A stretch of 64,000 bases of DNA from Hymenobacter sp. YIM 151500-1 (GCF_025979885.1 NZ_CP110139.1:4732001-4796000), one strand, 5' to 3'; shown: positions 44,356 to 53,270, numbered from the stretch's first letter. The notes: generated by a model from the letters alone, not told the origin. Translations and numbers: made by a program.

Positions 44356-45228
44356 ATGAAACGTCTGCTAATTACCGGCGCCACCGGCAACGTGGGAATG
44401 GAAGTGCTGCGGAGCCTGGCCGTCACCCCCACCGACGACGTAACCGTGCTGGCCGGCGTCCGGGACGTAGCCAGGGTCCAGCCGCAGCTGCGGGAGCTGC
44501 CGACCGTGACGCCCGTGCGCTTCGATTTCGCCGATGCCAGCACCTATGAGCCCGCGCTGCGCGGCGTGACTGGCGTGTTTTTGCTGCTGCCCGCCGGGCT
44601 GCCCGATGCTCCCCGGCGCTTTGGGGAGCTGGTGGCAGCAGCGCAGGCGGCGGGCGTGCAGCACGTGGTGTATATGTCGGTGCAGGGGGCCGAAGACATG
44701 CGCCTGATTCCGCACCACCGGATTGAAAAAGCGGTGATGCAAGGCGGCGTGCCCTACACGCTGCTGCGGCCGGCTTACTTCATGCAAAACTTCAACAGCA
44801 CCCTGCGCGACGACCTCGTACGCCGCAACCTGATTTACCTGCCCGCTGGCCAGGCCCGCTTTACGCTGATTGACGTGCGCGACATTGGGCGGGTGGCGGC
44901 CGAGGTGCTGCGCCAGCCCACGGCCCACGCCGGCCAGGCCTACACGCTCACGGGCACCGAGTCGCTGACTTTCGGTGAAATGGCTGTTACGCTCACCCAG
45001 GGCCTGGGCCGGCCCATCCGCTACCTGTCGCCTAACCCGCTACGTTTTTTTCTCACAAAAAAGCGCCAAGGCACAGCTACTGGGTTTATTCTGATTATGA
45101 TTCTGCTGCACTACCTGGCTCGCTTCCAGCGGACGGCACCCACCACCGACTGGGTGCAGCGCGTAACCGGGCAGGCTCCGCTCACCTTCGCCGAGTACGT
45201 GCGCGACTACCGCGCGGAGTTGAGTTGA
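44356..45228 (+). CDS. NmrA-like NAD(P)-binding protein
   Basis: A 290-residue atypical short-chain dehydrogenase. The dinucleotide motif is MKRLLITGATGNVGMEVLRSL; then GVFLLLPAG, HVVYMSVQGAEDMRLIPHHRIEK and YTLLRPAYFMQNF. NmrA-like members often sense redox state and lack the catalytic Tyr-x3-Lys, as here. ATG 44356 directly precedes the nucleotide-binding strand; ATG 44347 is an alternative. Confidence 0.87.
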   Translation: MKRLLITGATGNVGMEVLRSLAVTPTDDVTVLAGVRDVARVQPQLRELPTVTPVRFDFADASTYEPALRGVTGVFLLLPAGLPDAPRRFGELVAAAQAAGVQHVVYMSVQGAEDMRLIPHHRIEKAVMQGGVPYTLLRPAYFMQNFNSTLRDDLVRRNLIYLPAGQARFTLIDVRDIGRVAAEVLRQPTAHAGQAYTLTGTESLTFGEMAVTLTQGLGRPIRYLSPNPLRFFLTKKRQGTATGFILIMILLHYLARFQRTAPTTDWVQRVTGQAPLTFAEYVRDYRAELS

Positions 45229-45404
45229 GCATCAAGTCAGCATGGGCCGGGGGTGGAATGAACAATGGCTGGCATGCACACGGATTGAAGAACCGGTAGC
45301 TACCGGCCTTCCTCCGCGCCCTCTGCGCCAAACTTCTGCGCCCTCTGCGGGAACCAACCCCCACGCTGCCCGCCTGCCCGTATAGCCGGAAAAACCTGAA
45401 GGCC

Positions 45405-47135
45405 ATGACCAAAAAAACCGTTTCCGAAATCATCATTGACACCCTGCAAGCGGCCGGGGTGCGGCGCGTGTACGGCGTGGTGGGCGACTCGCTCAACGGC
45501 CTCACCGACGTGATTCGCACCCGCGACGACTTGGAGTTTATTGCCGTGCGCCACGAGGAAGCCGGCGCCTTTGCGGCCGGGGCCGAGGCCCACCTCACCG
45601 GGGAGCTGGCCGTGTGCTTCGGCTCCTGCGGGCCCGGCAACACCCACCTCATCAACGGCCTCTACGACTGCCACCGTAGCCGTGTGCCGGTGCTGGCCGT
45701 GGCCGCCCAGATTCCGAGCGACGAAATCGGGACGGGCTACTTCCAGGAAACGCACCCGGAGCGGCTGTTTCAGGAGTGTAGCCACTATTGCGAGTTGATT
45801 TCGGCGCCTAATCAGGCCGTGCGCATCATTGAGGCCGCCGTGCAGCACGCCCTCACCGAGCGCGGCGTGGCCGTCATTGTGGTGCCCGGCGACGTCACCC
45901 ACCTCAGCATCGAAGCCCCCGAGTCGCGCCTGCCCGCCCGAGGCCGCACCGCCACCCTGCGCCCCGCCGACGCCGACGTGCGCCAGGCTGCCGACGTGCT
46001 TAACGCCTGCGACAACATAGCCATTCTGGCTGGAGCGGGCTGCGCCGACGCCCACGCCGAGCTGCTGCAAGTGGCGGAAGCATTGCAAGCCCCCGTGGTA
46101 CACGCCCTGCGCGGGAAGGAGTTCGTGGAGCCTAATAACCCATACGGCGTGGGGTTGACGGGCTTGCTGGGGATGCCCGCCGGCTACCATGCCCTCATGG
46201 ACGCCGACGGCATTCTGATGCTGGGCACTGACTTTCCGTACAAACAGTTTATCCCCACCGACGCCCGTATTGTGCAGGTAGACGTGCGCGCCCGCCACTT
46301 AGGCCGCCGTGCCCGCGTGGAAGTGGGCCTGCCCGGCGACGTGGCCGACGCCGTGCGCCAGCTGCTGCCCCACCTGCGCCCCCGCACCGACCGCGCCTAC
46401 CTCGACGCCGCCCTACGCCGCCACCGCGACGACCAGCACAATCTGCGCGAGCTGGCCGACGGTGAGGCCGGGGCCGCTGAGCTGCACCCCCAACACGTGG
46501 CACGCCTGCTGAGTGAGCTGGCCCAGGAGGATGCCATTTTCACCTGCGACGTAGGCACGCCTACCATTTGGGCGGCCCGCTACCTTGCCATGAATGGCCG
46601 GCGCCGGCTCATTGGCTCGTTTAACCACGGCAGCATGGCCAGCGCGCTTTCCCAGGCCATTGGCGCGCAGCTGGCCTACCCCGAGCGGCAGGTAGTGGCG
46701 CTGTGTGGTGATGGGGGCCTGGCCATGCTGCTGAGCGAGCTGCTCACGTTGCGCCAGCACCGTTTGCCGGTGAAAGTGGTAGTGTTCAACAACAGCGCCT
46801 ACGGCTTTGTAGAGCTGGAAATGAAGGCCGCCGGCACCCTGGAATACGGTACCGAGCTGGACAACCCCGACTTCGGGGTCCTGGCCCAGGCCGCCGGCCT
46901 CACCGGCCTGCGCGTGCACGACCCCGCCCACCTGCCCGACGTGCTGGCCCAGGCCCTGGCCACTCCCGGCCCCGTGCTGGTAGATGCTGTGGTGCGTCGC
47001 CAGGAGCTGAGTATGCCGCCCACCATCGAAGGCAAGCAGGCCCTGGGCTTCGGCCTGTACGCGCTGAAAGCCCTGATGAACGGCCACGGCAGTGAGCTAC
47101 TGGAACTAGCCAAGACAAACTTGGGAGGACGGTAG
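45405..47135 (+). CDS. TPP-dependent pyruvate oxidase / dehydrogenase (PoxB-like)
   Basis: A 576-residue three-domain TPP enzyme. N-terminal Pyr domain with catalytic Glu in AVRHEEAGAFAAGAEAHLTG; central FAD/Rossmann domain (about 190-330); C-terminal PP domain with VALCGDGGLAMLLSELLTL...VVFNN binding Mg-TPP. It is most like pyruvate oxidase or quinone-linked pyruvate dehydrogenase, giving acetate or acetyl-phosphate and CO2. Acetolactate synthase is less likely given the HEE-AGAFAAGAEA pattern. Confidence 0.88.
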   Translation: MTKKTVSEIIIDTLQAAGVRRVYGVVGDSLNGLTDVIRTRDDLEFIAVRHEEAGAFAAGAEAHLTGELAVCFGSCGPGNTHLINGLYDCHRSRVPVLAVAAQIPSDEIGTGYFQETHPERLFQECSHYCELISAPNQAVRIIEAAVQHALTERGVAVIVVPGDVTHLSIEAPESRLPARGRTATLRPADADVRQAADVLNACDNIAILAGAGCADAHAELLQVAEALQAPVVHALRGKEFVEPNNPYGVGLTGLLGMPAGYHALMDADGILMLGTDFPYKQFIPTDARIVQVDVRARHLGRRARVEVGLPGDVADAVRQLLPHLRPRTDRAYLDAALRRHRDDQHNLRELADGEAGAAELHPQHVARLLSELAQEDAIFTCDVGTPTIWAARYLAMNGRRRLIGSFNHGSMASALSQAIGAQLAYPERQVVALCGDGGLAMLLSELLTLRQHRLPVKVVVFNNSAYGFVELEMKAAGTLEYGTELDNPDFGVLAQAAGLTGLRVHDPAHLPDVLAQALATPGPVLVDAVVRRQELSMPPTIEGKQALGFGLYALKALMNGHGSELLELAKTNLGGR

Positions 47136-47397
47136 GCGGACGGTGGTGAGTTGAGTGTAGTAAGAGAGAAATGGTACTCAGCTAAGCTGTCCGGATAGAG
47201 CATGACGGTTAGCCCCCAACGTCAGCACGCGGGATGCTTCGGCTGCGTGGACGCCAGATAGAGCAGGACGGCCTTTTCCTTCGCTGTCTACTCAGACTAA
47301 CTCAAAGCTTTGAACAACTCTCCAAACCGCCGCAAGAAACTTGCTGAGAACTGGCAGGCGGTGAACATTCTGCCCCGAATACCGTGTTAATTCCTGG

Positions 47398-47434
47398 CAA
47401 CCGGCCGTGGTGAACCCGCGCCGGTTGCTTTTAT
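47398..47434 (+). terminator. Terminator in gap after TPP enzyme
   Basis: GCAACCGGC / GCCGGTTGC, 9-bp stem, 13-nt loop, then TTTTATT. The preceding stretch, 47136-47397, has no gene; around 47215-47260 it holds a decayed copy of the repeat flank seen at 14700-14745. Confidence 0.55.
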
Positions 47435-47480
47435 TTGCTATTCGCCGCATCAAAGGCCGTTTCGGCGGCCTGTCTGCTTC

Positions 47481-48353
47481 ATGACCAACAAAGAAATCAA
47501 AGCCCTTATCTCCCTGCTCGACGACCCCGAAGTTGCCCCGCAGATTCAGGAGAGGATTCAAACCCTGGGCGAGAGTATCATTCCGTTTCTGGAAGAATCG
47601 TGGGAGGAAACGCTGGACCCCCAGCAGCAGCAGCGCCTCGAAGACCTGATTCATCACCTGCAATTCGAGGGCCTGCAGCAGCGCCTGCGCGTGTGGCGCG
47701 ACTCGGGCGGCGAAAACCTGCTGGAAGGCATGTGGCTGCTCAACTCCTACCAGTACCCCGACGCCGACTTGCAGAGCCTCAACCGCGCCATCGAGCAGCT
47801 GCGCTTCGAGGCCTGGACCCTGCTCCAGCCCGCCATGCACCCCGCCGACCAGGTGCAGGCCCTCAACCATGTGCTGTTCCGGACCCACAAGTTCGCGGCC
47901 AACACTCAGAACTTTCACTCGCCGGCCAACTCCATGCTGCACCGGGTACTAGAAACCCGCCGCGGCAACCCATTGACCCTGTGCGTAATCTATCTGCTGG
48001 TAGCTCAGCGCCTGGGCTTGCCGGTGTTTGGCGTGAACCTGCCCAATCTGTTCGTGCTGACCTACCGCTCCGAAAACCGGCAGGTGGAACCGTTCTACAT
48101 CAACTGCTACAACCGGGGGCTGATTTTGTCGCGCACCGATATTGAGCACTACATTGCCCAGCTCAATCTCACCCCCAACGACATGTTCTACGAGCCCTGC
48201 TCCCACATCGACATTGTGCGCCGGGCCCTACGCAACCTGCAACTCAGCTTCGAGAAGCTGCAAGAACCCGCCAAAGCCGCCGAAGTAGCCATTCTGCTCA
48301 ACATCCTCACCGACGAAGCCGGCCCCACCACGGACGGCCCTGATGAACAGTAG
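47481..48353 (+). CDS. SirB1-like transglutaminase-fold protein
   Basis: A 290-residue protein with the SirB1/Transglut_core2 domain (about 120-220): LNHVLFRTHKFAANTQNFHSPANSML, RRGNPLTLCVIYLLVAQRLGLPVFGVNLPNLFVL. The Cys in TLCVIYLL sits where the catalytic Cys would be. An N-terminal HEAT-like helical part precedes it. Role in cells is unknown. The large palindrome begins on the base after the stop codon. Confidence 0.87.
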   Translation: MTNKEIKALISLLDDPEVAPQIQERIQTLGESIIPFLEESWEETLDPQQQQRLEDLIHHLQFEGLQQRLRVWRDSGGENLLEGMWLLNSYQYPDADLQSLNRAIEQLRFEAWTLLQPAMHPADQVQALNHVLFRTHKFAANTQNFHSPANSMLHRVLETRRGNPLTLCVIYLLVAQRLGLPVFGVNLPNLFVLTYRSENRQVEPFYINCYNRGLILSRTDIEHYIAQLNLTPNDMFYEPCSHIDIVRRALRNLQLSFEKLQEPAKAAEVAILLNILTDEAGPTTDGPDEQ

Positions 48354-48757
48354 CCTCACCCCCCGGCCCCCTCTCCCGCGGAGAGGGGGAGCCTGACGCC
48401 AGGTCGTTCTACGCCGCCCTGTCGGCTACCGCCTCCAAGACGGCTACCAATATGAACGTTCCGGCCGCGTAGCGGCCAGTAGGTTTGTAGAGTAGATAGA
48501 GATAGATGGGGAAGAACAGCATGGCGCCGCGTAGCGGTGCAAGAAACGTTTAGGCGCCTCTTGCACCGCTACGCGGCGCCATGCTGTTCTTCCCCATCTA
48601 TCTCTATCTACTCTACAAACCTGCTGGCCGCTATGCGGCTGCTGTTCGGTGCCGTCCTCAGTGGTAGCCGTTCTGGAGGCGGTAGCCGACAGGGCGGCGT
48701 AGAACGACCTGGCGTCAGGCTCCCCCTCTCCGCGGGAGAGGGGGCCGGGGGGTGAGG
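48354..48757. repeat. 404-bp near-perfect palindrome between convergent genes
   Basis: The whole gap is one palindrome. Outer arms of 83 bp (48354-48436 and 48675-48757) and inner arms of 64 bp (48481-48544 and 48559-48622) are identical in inverted orientation. The segments between them (44 and 52 nt) are related but diverged. The centre is a 14-nt spacer (48545-48558). It begins on the base after one stop and ends 1 nt before the opposite stop. Sub-hairpins (CCCGCGGAGAGGGGG, GGCCGCGTAGCGGCC) lie within the arms. Confidence 0.95.
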
Positions 48758-48758
48758 C

Positions 48759-49367
48759 CTACCGCTTAATCAAACAGCCAGCGGCGCGTTTGTCGGGGAC
48801 GCCGACGGGGCGGCCGGCCAGCAGGTTGTCGAGGGCTTGTTGCACGTAGCGCTCCTTGACGTAGCCTTCCACCTGGGCGTTATCGTCGATGGCGCCTTTG
48901 TAGCGCACGGCAAATCCGCTGCCGACAGGTTGAAGCACTACTACTTCGGGGGTTTTAGTGGCGCCCAGCAGAGTGCTCACTTTCTGGCCTTCGTCGGTGA
49001 GCAGGGGCAGGTCGGCGCCGCCGGTGGTTTTGATTTTCAGCTTCTCAGCTTCGCCAGCATCGGCGCTGTCTTCCAGATTAATAGGAGCGTTGACGAACAG
49101 AAACTGCACGCCTTGGGCGCCGTAGGTGGTAGCCAGCGAGGTAAGGCGATTCTGGTAAAGCTTGGAAAACGCGCAGGTCGGGTTCACGAATACCACCACC
49201 ACGGCCTTGCTGCCGGCGTAGCTTCGCAGGGCCACCTCGGCATTGGTGTCATTTTTCAGGCTGAAATCCGGAACCGAGCGGCTGCCCTGGGCCCGAACTG
49301 CTCCGGCAGCAACGGTACAGAGCAGCAAGGCCGCGGCGGCAATCAGCGTTATTTTTCGACGAGACAT
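48759..49367 (-). CDS. Exported redoxin (AhpC/TSA-like)
   Basis: A 202-residue thioredoxin-fold protein with a signal peptide (ITLIAAAALLLCTVAAGAVRAQ). The redoxin core has VPDFSLKNDTN, VVVFVNPTCAFSKLYQNRL and KTPEVVVLQP. The single core Cys in NPTCAFS is where peroxiredoxins carry the peroxidatic Cys; a second Cys lies in the C-terminal AAGCLIKR. This looks like the exported redoxins common in Cytophagales. Likely periplasmic thiol role. Confidence 0.83.
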   Translation of the reverse strand: MSRRKITLIAAAALLLCTVAAGAVRAQGSRSVPDFSLKNDTNAEVALRSYAGSKAVVVVFVNPTCAFSKLYQNRLTSLATTYGAQGVQFLFVNAPINLEDSADAGEAEKLKIKTTGGADLPLLTDEGQKVSTLLGATKTPEVVVLQPVGSGFAVRYKGAIDDNAQVEGYVKERYVQQALDNLLAGRPVGVPDKRAAGCLIKR

Positions 49368-49412
49368 GGCAGAAGGGGAAGGGTAGAAGAGGGCTGGAGC
49401 CGAGCGGCACGC

Positions 49413-50078
49413 TCAGGCGCAACTCGCCTCGGCTAAGGCGTAAGTTAGGACGTAGCCCGGACTTGGTTGCAAGTAGTGGACCGGGTGTTGGCTGCGGGAG
49501 TTTTCGAGGAGCAGGTGTCCCGTCAACACACCGGCCTCCCGCAGCCTAAACGGATTGAGCAACAGCTGCTCTTTGAACACCAGGCCCCGGCGACTGTGCA
49601 GCTTGTACAAGGTTTCTTTGGCACTCCAGTACAAGCTGTGCTTCACAAGGTCGTCGCCGGCATCGGCCCGCTCCGCTTCCGACAGAAACCGCGGGGCCAA
49701 CTGTTTGGCTTTGGGCCGCACTAGTTCAATATCTATGCCAACGCCCCCTCGGGTGCAAACTAGTCCCGCCACCCACTCCCCGGAGTGCGACAACGAAACC
49801 CCGTAGCCGGGCACTTCGGCAAAGAAGGGCCGGCCGTGGGCATCGGCGTGCAGCAGGGCCGGAGTGTCGTTCAGCTCCCGCAGCAGCTGCCGGGCCAGCA
49901 CGCGCCCGGCCAGCCACTGCCGGCCCCGGTCGGCGTCGCGCCCCGCCGGCCAGCGGGCCAGGTAGTGCGGCCAGGAGCTTTCGGGCAGCCACTGCCACAG
50001 CTCCTCAGCCGATTCCGTCAGCTGCCACAGCCCCAGCACCGCCGTAGCAGAAGCGGGAGAAAGGGAATGCAAAGGCAT
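49413..50078 (-). CDS. 4'-phosphopantetheinyl transferase superfamily protein
   Basis: A 221-residue Sfp/AcpT-like enzyme that would transfer phosphopantetheine from CoA to a carrier protein. Seen: VSLSHSGEWVAGLV, GGVGIDIELVRP (metal Asp and Glu) and YWSAKETLYKLHSRRGL (metal Glu, catalytic Lys). Length is short-to-medium Sfp. Its ATG and first codons lie inside the mirror repeat shared with the divergent WD40 gene, 4 nt after a TACCTTTG box. Confidence 0.9.
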   Translation of the reverse strand: MPLHSLSPASATAVLGLWQLTESAEELWQWLPESSWPHYLARWPAGRDADRGRQWLAGRVLARQLLRELNDTPALLHADAHGRPFFAEVPGYGVSLSHSGEWVAGLVCTRGGVGIDIELVRPKAKQLAPRFLSEAERADAGDDLVKHSLYWSAKETLYKLHSRRGLVFKEQLLLNPFRLREAGVLTGHLLLENSRSQHPVHYLQPSPGYVLTYALAEASCA

Positions 50079-50082
50079 AGGG

Positions 50083-50090
50083 CAAAGGTA
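50083..50090 (-). promoter_or_regulatory. -7 box TACCTTTG for PPTase, leaderless
   Basis: TAnnTTTG ending 4 nt before the ATG (50078), so the transcript would start at or next to the start codon. Confidence 0.6.
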
Positions 50091-50354
50091 GGTTGTTAGG
50101 GACTTAGGGTCTTGGGGGCTTAGGGTCTTGGGGGCTTAGGGTCTTAGTTGACGTGCAATCAAAGCTGACCTCCTGAGCCTGCGAACCGAAGGAAGGCGAA
50201 GCCAAGGACTTAATGACCACTGAACGGCTAACAGCAGCACATTAGTTGAAACAACGATTCGTCCAGCTGTCAGAAGGGCCTCCGGCTACGGCATCAGGAT
50301 GATAGTTATAGTCGAACAAAACTAAGACCCTAAGCCCCCAAGACCCTAACAACC

Positions 50355-50362
50355 TACCTTTG
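50355..50362 (+). promoter_or_regulatory. -7 box TACCTTTG for WD40 gene, leaderless
   Basis: Exact mirror of the box at 50083-50090, also 4 nt before its ATG. Confidence 0.6.
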
Positions 50363-50366
50363 CCCT

Positions 50367-51299
50367 ATGCCTTTTCTGCACCGTCCCCAGGTTCATAAGC
50401 TTGCTGCTCTGACCGGCCACCGCGACTGTGTGTATGCGCTGGCGGGTATGCCGGGGGCGGGTGCCTTTTACTCGGCGGGGGCCGATGGCCTGGTGGCAGC
50501 GTGGAGCACCAATGAGCCGGAGCGCGACGGGGAACTGGTGGCTAAAGTCGACAACTCGGTGTACGCCCTGCTGCACCTGCCCGCGGCCGGCCTGCTGGTG
50601 CTGGGCCACAACTTTCAGGGCGTGCAGGCTATTGACTTAGAAGCCCGAAAGCTGGCCTACGCCACGGCTTTGCCACCCGTTCCCATCTTTGACCTTGTAG
50701 CAGATATAGCCCGGCAGCGCCTGTACGCGGCCCTCGGCGACGGTACGCTGGCGGTGCTGCGCCTGGCTGATTTTCAGGTGGAAACCTTGCTACGCTTGTC
50801 CGACAAAAGCCTGCGCTGCCTGGCCCTGCACGAAACCCGCGGCGAGCTGGCCGTGGGCGGCTCCGACTGGCGCGTGCGCATCCTCGACGCCGACACACTC
50901 ACGGTAAAGCACGTGGTGGAGGGCGCCACCAACTCGGTATTCACGGCCGCTTACTCGCCCGACGGCCACTACCTGCTCACGGCCGGGCGCGACGCCCACC
51001 TGCGCGCCTGGGACGTGGAGGCCGGCTACCAGGAGCACCGCACGCTGGTGGCACACATGTTTACCATCAACCACCTGGCCTTCTCGCCCGATGGCAGCCT
51101 GCTGGCTACGTGTAGCATGGACAAAAGCATTAAGCTCTGGGATGCGGCTACGCTGGACCTGCTGCGGGTGGTAGACCGGGCCCGCCACGCCGGCCACGGC
51201 ACCTCGGTAAACAAGTTATTTTGGCCGGCCCAGCAGAATCGGCTAGTTTCGTGTAGCGACGACCGAACCCTGGCCGTGTGGCAGCTGAGTGCCGAGTAG
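50367..51299 (+). CDS. WD40 repeat protein
   Basis: A 310-residue protein made of about seven WD40 blades. Typical strands: LTGHRDCVYALAGM, FYSAGADGLVAAWS, LAVGGSDWRVRILDADT, LLTAGRDAHLRAWDVE, LATCSMDKSIKLWDAATL, LVSCSDDRTLAVWQL. It should fold as a closed propeller for protein contacts. No signal peptide. The first codons (MPF) come from the same mirror repeat as the divergent gene's MPL. Confidence 0.9.
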   Translation: MPFLHRPQVHKLAALTGHRDCVYALAGMPGAGAFYSAGADGLVAAWSTNEPERDGELVAKVDNSVYALLHLPAAGLLVLGHNFQGVQAIDLEARKLAYATALPPVPIFDLVADIARQRLYAALGDGTLAVLRLADFQVETLLRLSDKSLRCLALHETRGELAVGGSDWRVRILDADTLTVKHVVEGATNSVFTAAYSPDGHYLLTAGRDAHLRAWDVEAGYQEHRTLVAHMFTINHLAFSPDGSLLATCSMDKSIKLWDAATLDLLRVVDRARHAGHGTSVNKLFWPAQQNRLVSCSDDRTLAVWQLSAE

Positions 51300-51416
51300 G
51301 AGCTGAAGTGCGAGGCCCGCGGCCAACATCAGCGCCGCCCTGCTCCGTTGTACTACCGTTCTGCTGCTTGTGCCCGCCCAGGGCGCGTCGTACGCCCGCT
51401 TCTTTACCCCAGTGCC

Positions 51417-52460
51417 ATGAAAATTACCGCCCTCGATATCCGGCAGAAAACCTTCGAAAAAGCCTTTCGAGGATTAGATAAAGACGAAGTGCAGGCCTTC
51501 CTGCTTACTCTCTCTCAGCAGTGGGAGCGGATGGGCGACGAAAACCGGGAGCTGCGCCTCAAGCTCGACCACGCCACCCAGGAAGTAAGCAAGATGCGCG
51601 AGGTGGAAACCAGCCTCTACCGCACCCTGAAAACCGCCGAAGACACCGGCAACAGCATCACCGAGCAGGCCCAGCGCGACGCCCAGCTGCGCATCCGCGA
51701 AGCCCAGCTCCAGGCCGAGCAGCTCCTGGCCGACGCCCGCCAGAAAGCCCGCTCCGTAGTGGAAGAAGCCTACCAGCAGGCCGAGCGCACCGTGGCCGAC
51801 ATGCAGAAAGAGGTGAACGGCCTGGGCCAGGAGTGCCAGCGCCTCGAAAACGTGCTCGACGGCCTCGTGCGCGACCTGCACCACCTGGCCGCCGACGCCC
51901 TGGAAAAAGTGGAAAAGGCCCGCGCCCGCCCCAAAGCCAGCACGGCGGCCATCCTTTCGCGGGCAGCCAGCGTAAAGGTAAACCGGACCGATGCTCGGGA
52001 CGATTCACCTAAAACTGCCGCTTCCATGCACGTTCATACGCCTGCTTCCGCCTCGGCTGCTGCTGTAGCTTCGGCTCCTGTTGCCTCGCCTTCCTCTTTC
52101 GCGCCCCGCGAAGCCGCCCCAGAGCGGACCGCCGCTGCCAGCCTGGCGCCGCAGCCCACCGGTTACAACCCCAAGCCTGGCCAGCAGCCCGATCCGGGCG
52201 CCCCGGCCCGCACCACTGGTCCGGAGATTGAGCGGCCCGGTGGCCCGGCCGAGAATCCGGGCATTTCTCCCGCCCCGCACGTCGATCCAGTGGCTCCCAC
52301 GCACGTGCCCGACCCCACCGGACCCCGCATCGAGCCCACCGCTCCCGATATTCAGCCCATCGGCCCCGGCCACCCCGAAATCACCCAGCCCTCGCCGGCC
52401 ACTCATCCGGGGTTGTCGGCCGCCAGCCTGGGCGAGAAGTCGTTTTTCGACGAGATATAA
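51417..52460 (+). CDS. DivIVA-domain protein
   Basis: A 347-residue protein with the DivIVA N-terminus (MKITALDIRQKTFEKAFRGLDKDEVQAFL), a long coiled coil (about 35-170, rich in Glu, Gln and Arg) and a Pro/Ala-rich disordered tail ending GEKSFFDEI. DivIVA-like proteins mark curved membrane or division sites and recruit partners; the conserved C-terminal peptide may be a docking motif. ATG 51417 starts exactly at the domain. Confidence 0.85.
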   Translation: MKITALDIRQKTFEKAFRGLDKDEVQAFLLTLSQQWERMGDENRELRLKLDHATQEVSKMREVETSLYRTLKTAEDTGNSITEQAQRDAQLRIREAQLQAEQLLADARQKARSVVEEAYQQAERTVADMQKEVNGLGQECQRLENVLDGLVRDLHHLAADALEKVEKARARPKASTAAILSRAASVKVNRTDARDDSPKTAASMHVHTPASASAAAVASAPVASPSSFAPREAAPERTAAASLAPQPTGYNPKPGQQPDPGAPARTTGPEIERPGGPAENPGISPAPHVDPVAPTHVPDPTGPRIEPTAPDIQPIGPGHPEITQPSPATHPGLSAASLGEKSFFDEI

Positions 52461-52485
52461 ACCCTGAAAAAAGTAGCTCACACTG

Positions 52486-52529
52486 TACCCGCATCGGCCA
52501 GCGTTTTGGCTGGTGCGGGTATGTTTTTT
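52486..52529 (+). terminator. Intrinsic terminator after DivIVA-like gene
   Basis: TACCCGCA...TGCGGGTA with an inner GCCAGC...GGCTGG stem, then TTTTTT. Confidence 0.85.
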
Positions 52530-52604
52530 AGAGCTGGAAAGTGGTGAGCGGCGCGGTTCTGGAAAAGACCTAGTAGGTTGCGGCCTCATTTGACGCTACA
52601 CCGC

Positions 52605-52961
52605 ATGGGCCAGATTGCGCTGGAAGGAATGGAGTTTTTCGCGTTCCACGGCTATTACGACGAGGAGCAGAAAATCGGCAATAAATACGGCGTCGACCTC
52701 TACATCGACACCGACCTGCACGCGGCGGCTGCCTCCGACCAGCTGCGCGAAACCGTGAACTACGAGGTGCTGTACCGCGTGGTGGCCGAAGAAATGCGCG
52801 CCCCGGCCCGCCTGCTAGAGCACCTCGGCCACCGCGTCATGGACCGGGTGCTGGAGGAGTTTCCCTATATCCAGGGCGTGCAGGTCATCGTGTCGAAGTT
52901 CAACCCCCCGCTGGGCGGCATCTGCCAGCGTGCCCGCGTCACGCTTGCGCGGCGGCGCTAA
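52605..52961 (+). CDS. folB: Dihydroneopterin aldolase
   Basis: A 118-residue FolB, splitting dihydroneopterin to hydroxymethyl-dihydropterin and glycolaldehyde. Typical blocks: IALEGMEFFAFHGYYDEEQKIGNKYGVDLYI, ETVNYEVLYRVV, LLEHLGHRVMDRVL, and VIVSKFNPPLGG. Length as expected. It belongs to the same folate pathway as folE at 26290 but is not linked. The following 235 nt up to the operator sites hold no gene. Confidence 0.95.
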   Translation: MGQIALEGMEFFAFHGYYDEEQKIGNKYGVDLYIDTDLHAAAASDQLRETVNYEVLYRVVAEEMRAPARLLEHLGHRVMDRVLEEFPYIQGVQVIVSKFNPPLGGICQRARVTLARRR

Positions 52962-53196
52962 CTGTATCCTACTACTTCTACTTCAGGATTGAAATGAGGC
53001 GCCGGTAAGTATAGCACCCTGCTAGCCGGTTCAGTCTGCCCAACGACACCGCTTTGTAGCTACTGGTGTGCCTGATTAGCGGGAGCTTGCCTATCATTGT
53101 GCGTAGCATCGGACTATAGATGTGCAGCTATTTAGTTACCGTGCTGTCTATATTGTAAGTTGAAAGACAGCAACTTACTCAACCGTTTTAATATCA

Positions 53197-53270
53197 TACG
53201 AAATAAATCGTAGATATTCCTTGCTTCTACGAATCAGTTCGTATATGTTTGATATACGAACTGATTCGTA
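53197..53270 (+). promoter_or_regulatory. Three tandem 16-bp operators upstream of blaI-like gene
   Basis: Site 1 TACGA-AATAAA-TCGTA (53197-53212), site 2 TACGAA-TCAG-TTCGTA (53228-53243), site 3 TACGAA-CTGA-TTCGTA (53255-53270). Start-to-start spacing is 31 and 27 bp, about three helical turns. Sites 2 and 3 are also mirror images, giving a 45-nt palindrome at 53227-53271. The last site ends 87 nt before the BlaI ATG. BlaI/MecI repressors bind short palindromes in multiple copies, so autoregulation is likely. Confidence 0.75.

Larger units (their letters stand above)
50071..50374. repeat. Mirror repeat carrying both divergent promoters and start codons
   Basis: 31-bp perfect inverted arms at 50071-50101 and 50344-50374. 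Each includes ...CAACCTACCTTTGCCCTATG and the first codons of a gene. Further in, GGGACTTAGGGTCTTGGGGG-type arms (about 50100-50150 and 50319-50352) extend the pairing; same family as 35243-35410. The middle (about 50151-50318) is unpaired with no gene. Confidence 0.9.

Noticed and set aside
48354..48757. CRISPR or tandem repeat array
   Set aside because: The repeats are inverted and pair into one palindrome; there are no evenly spaced direct repeats with unique spacers anywhere in the window.
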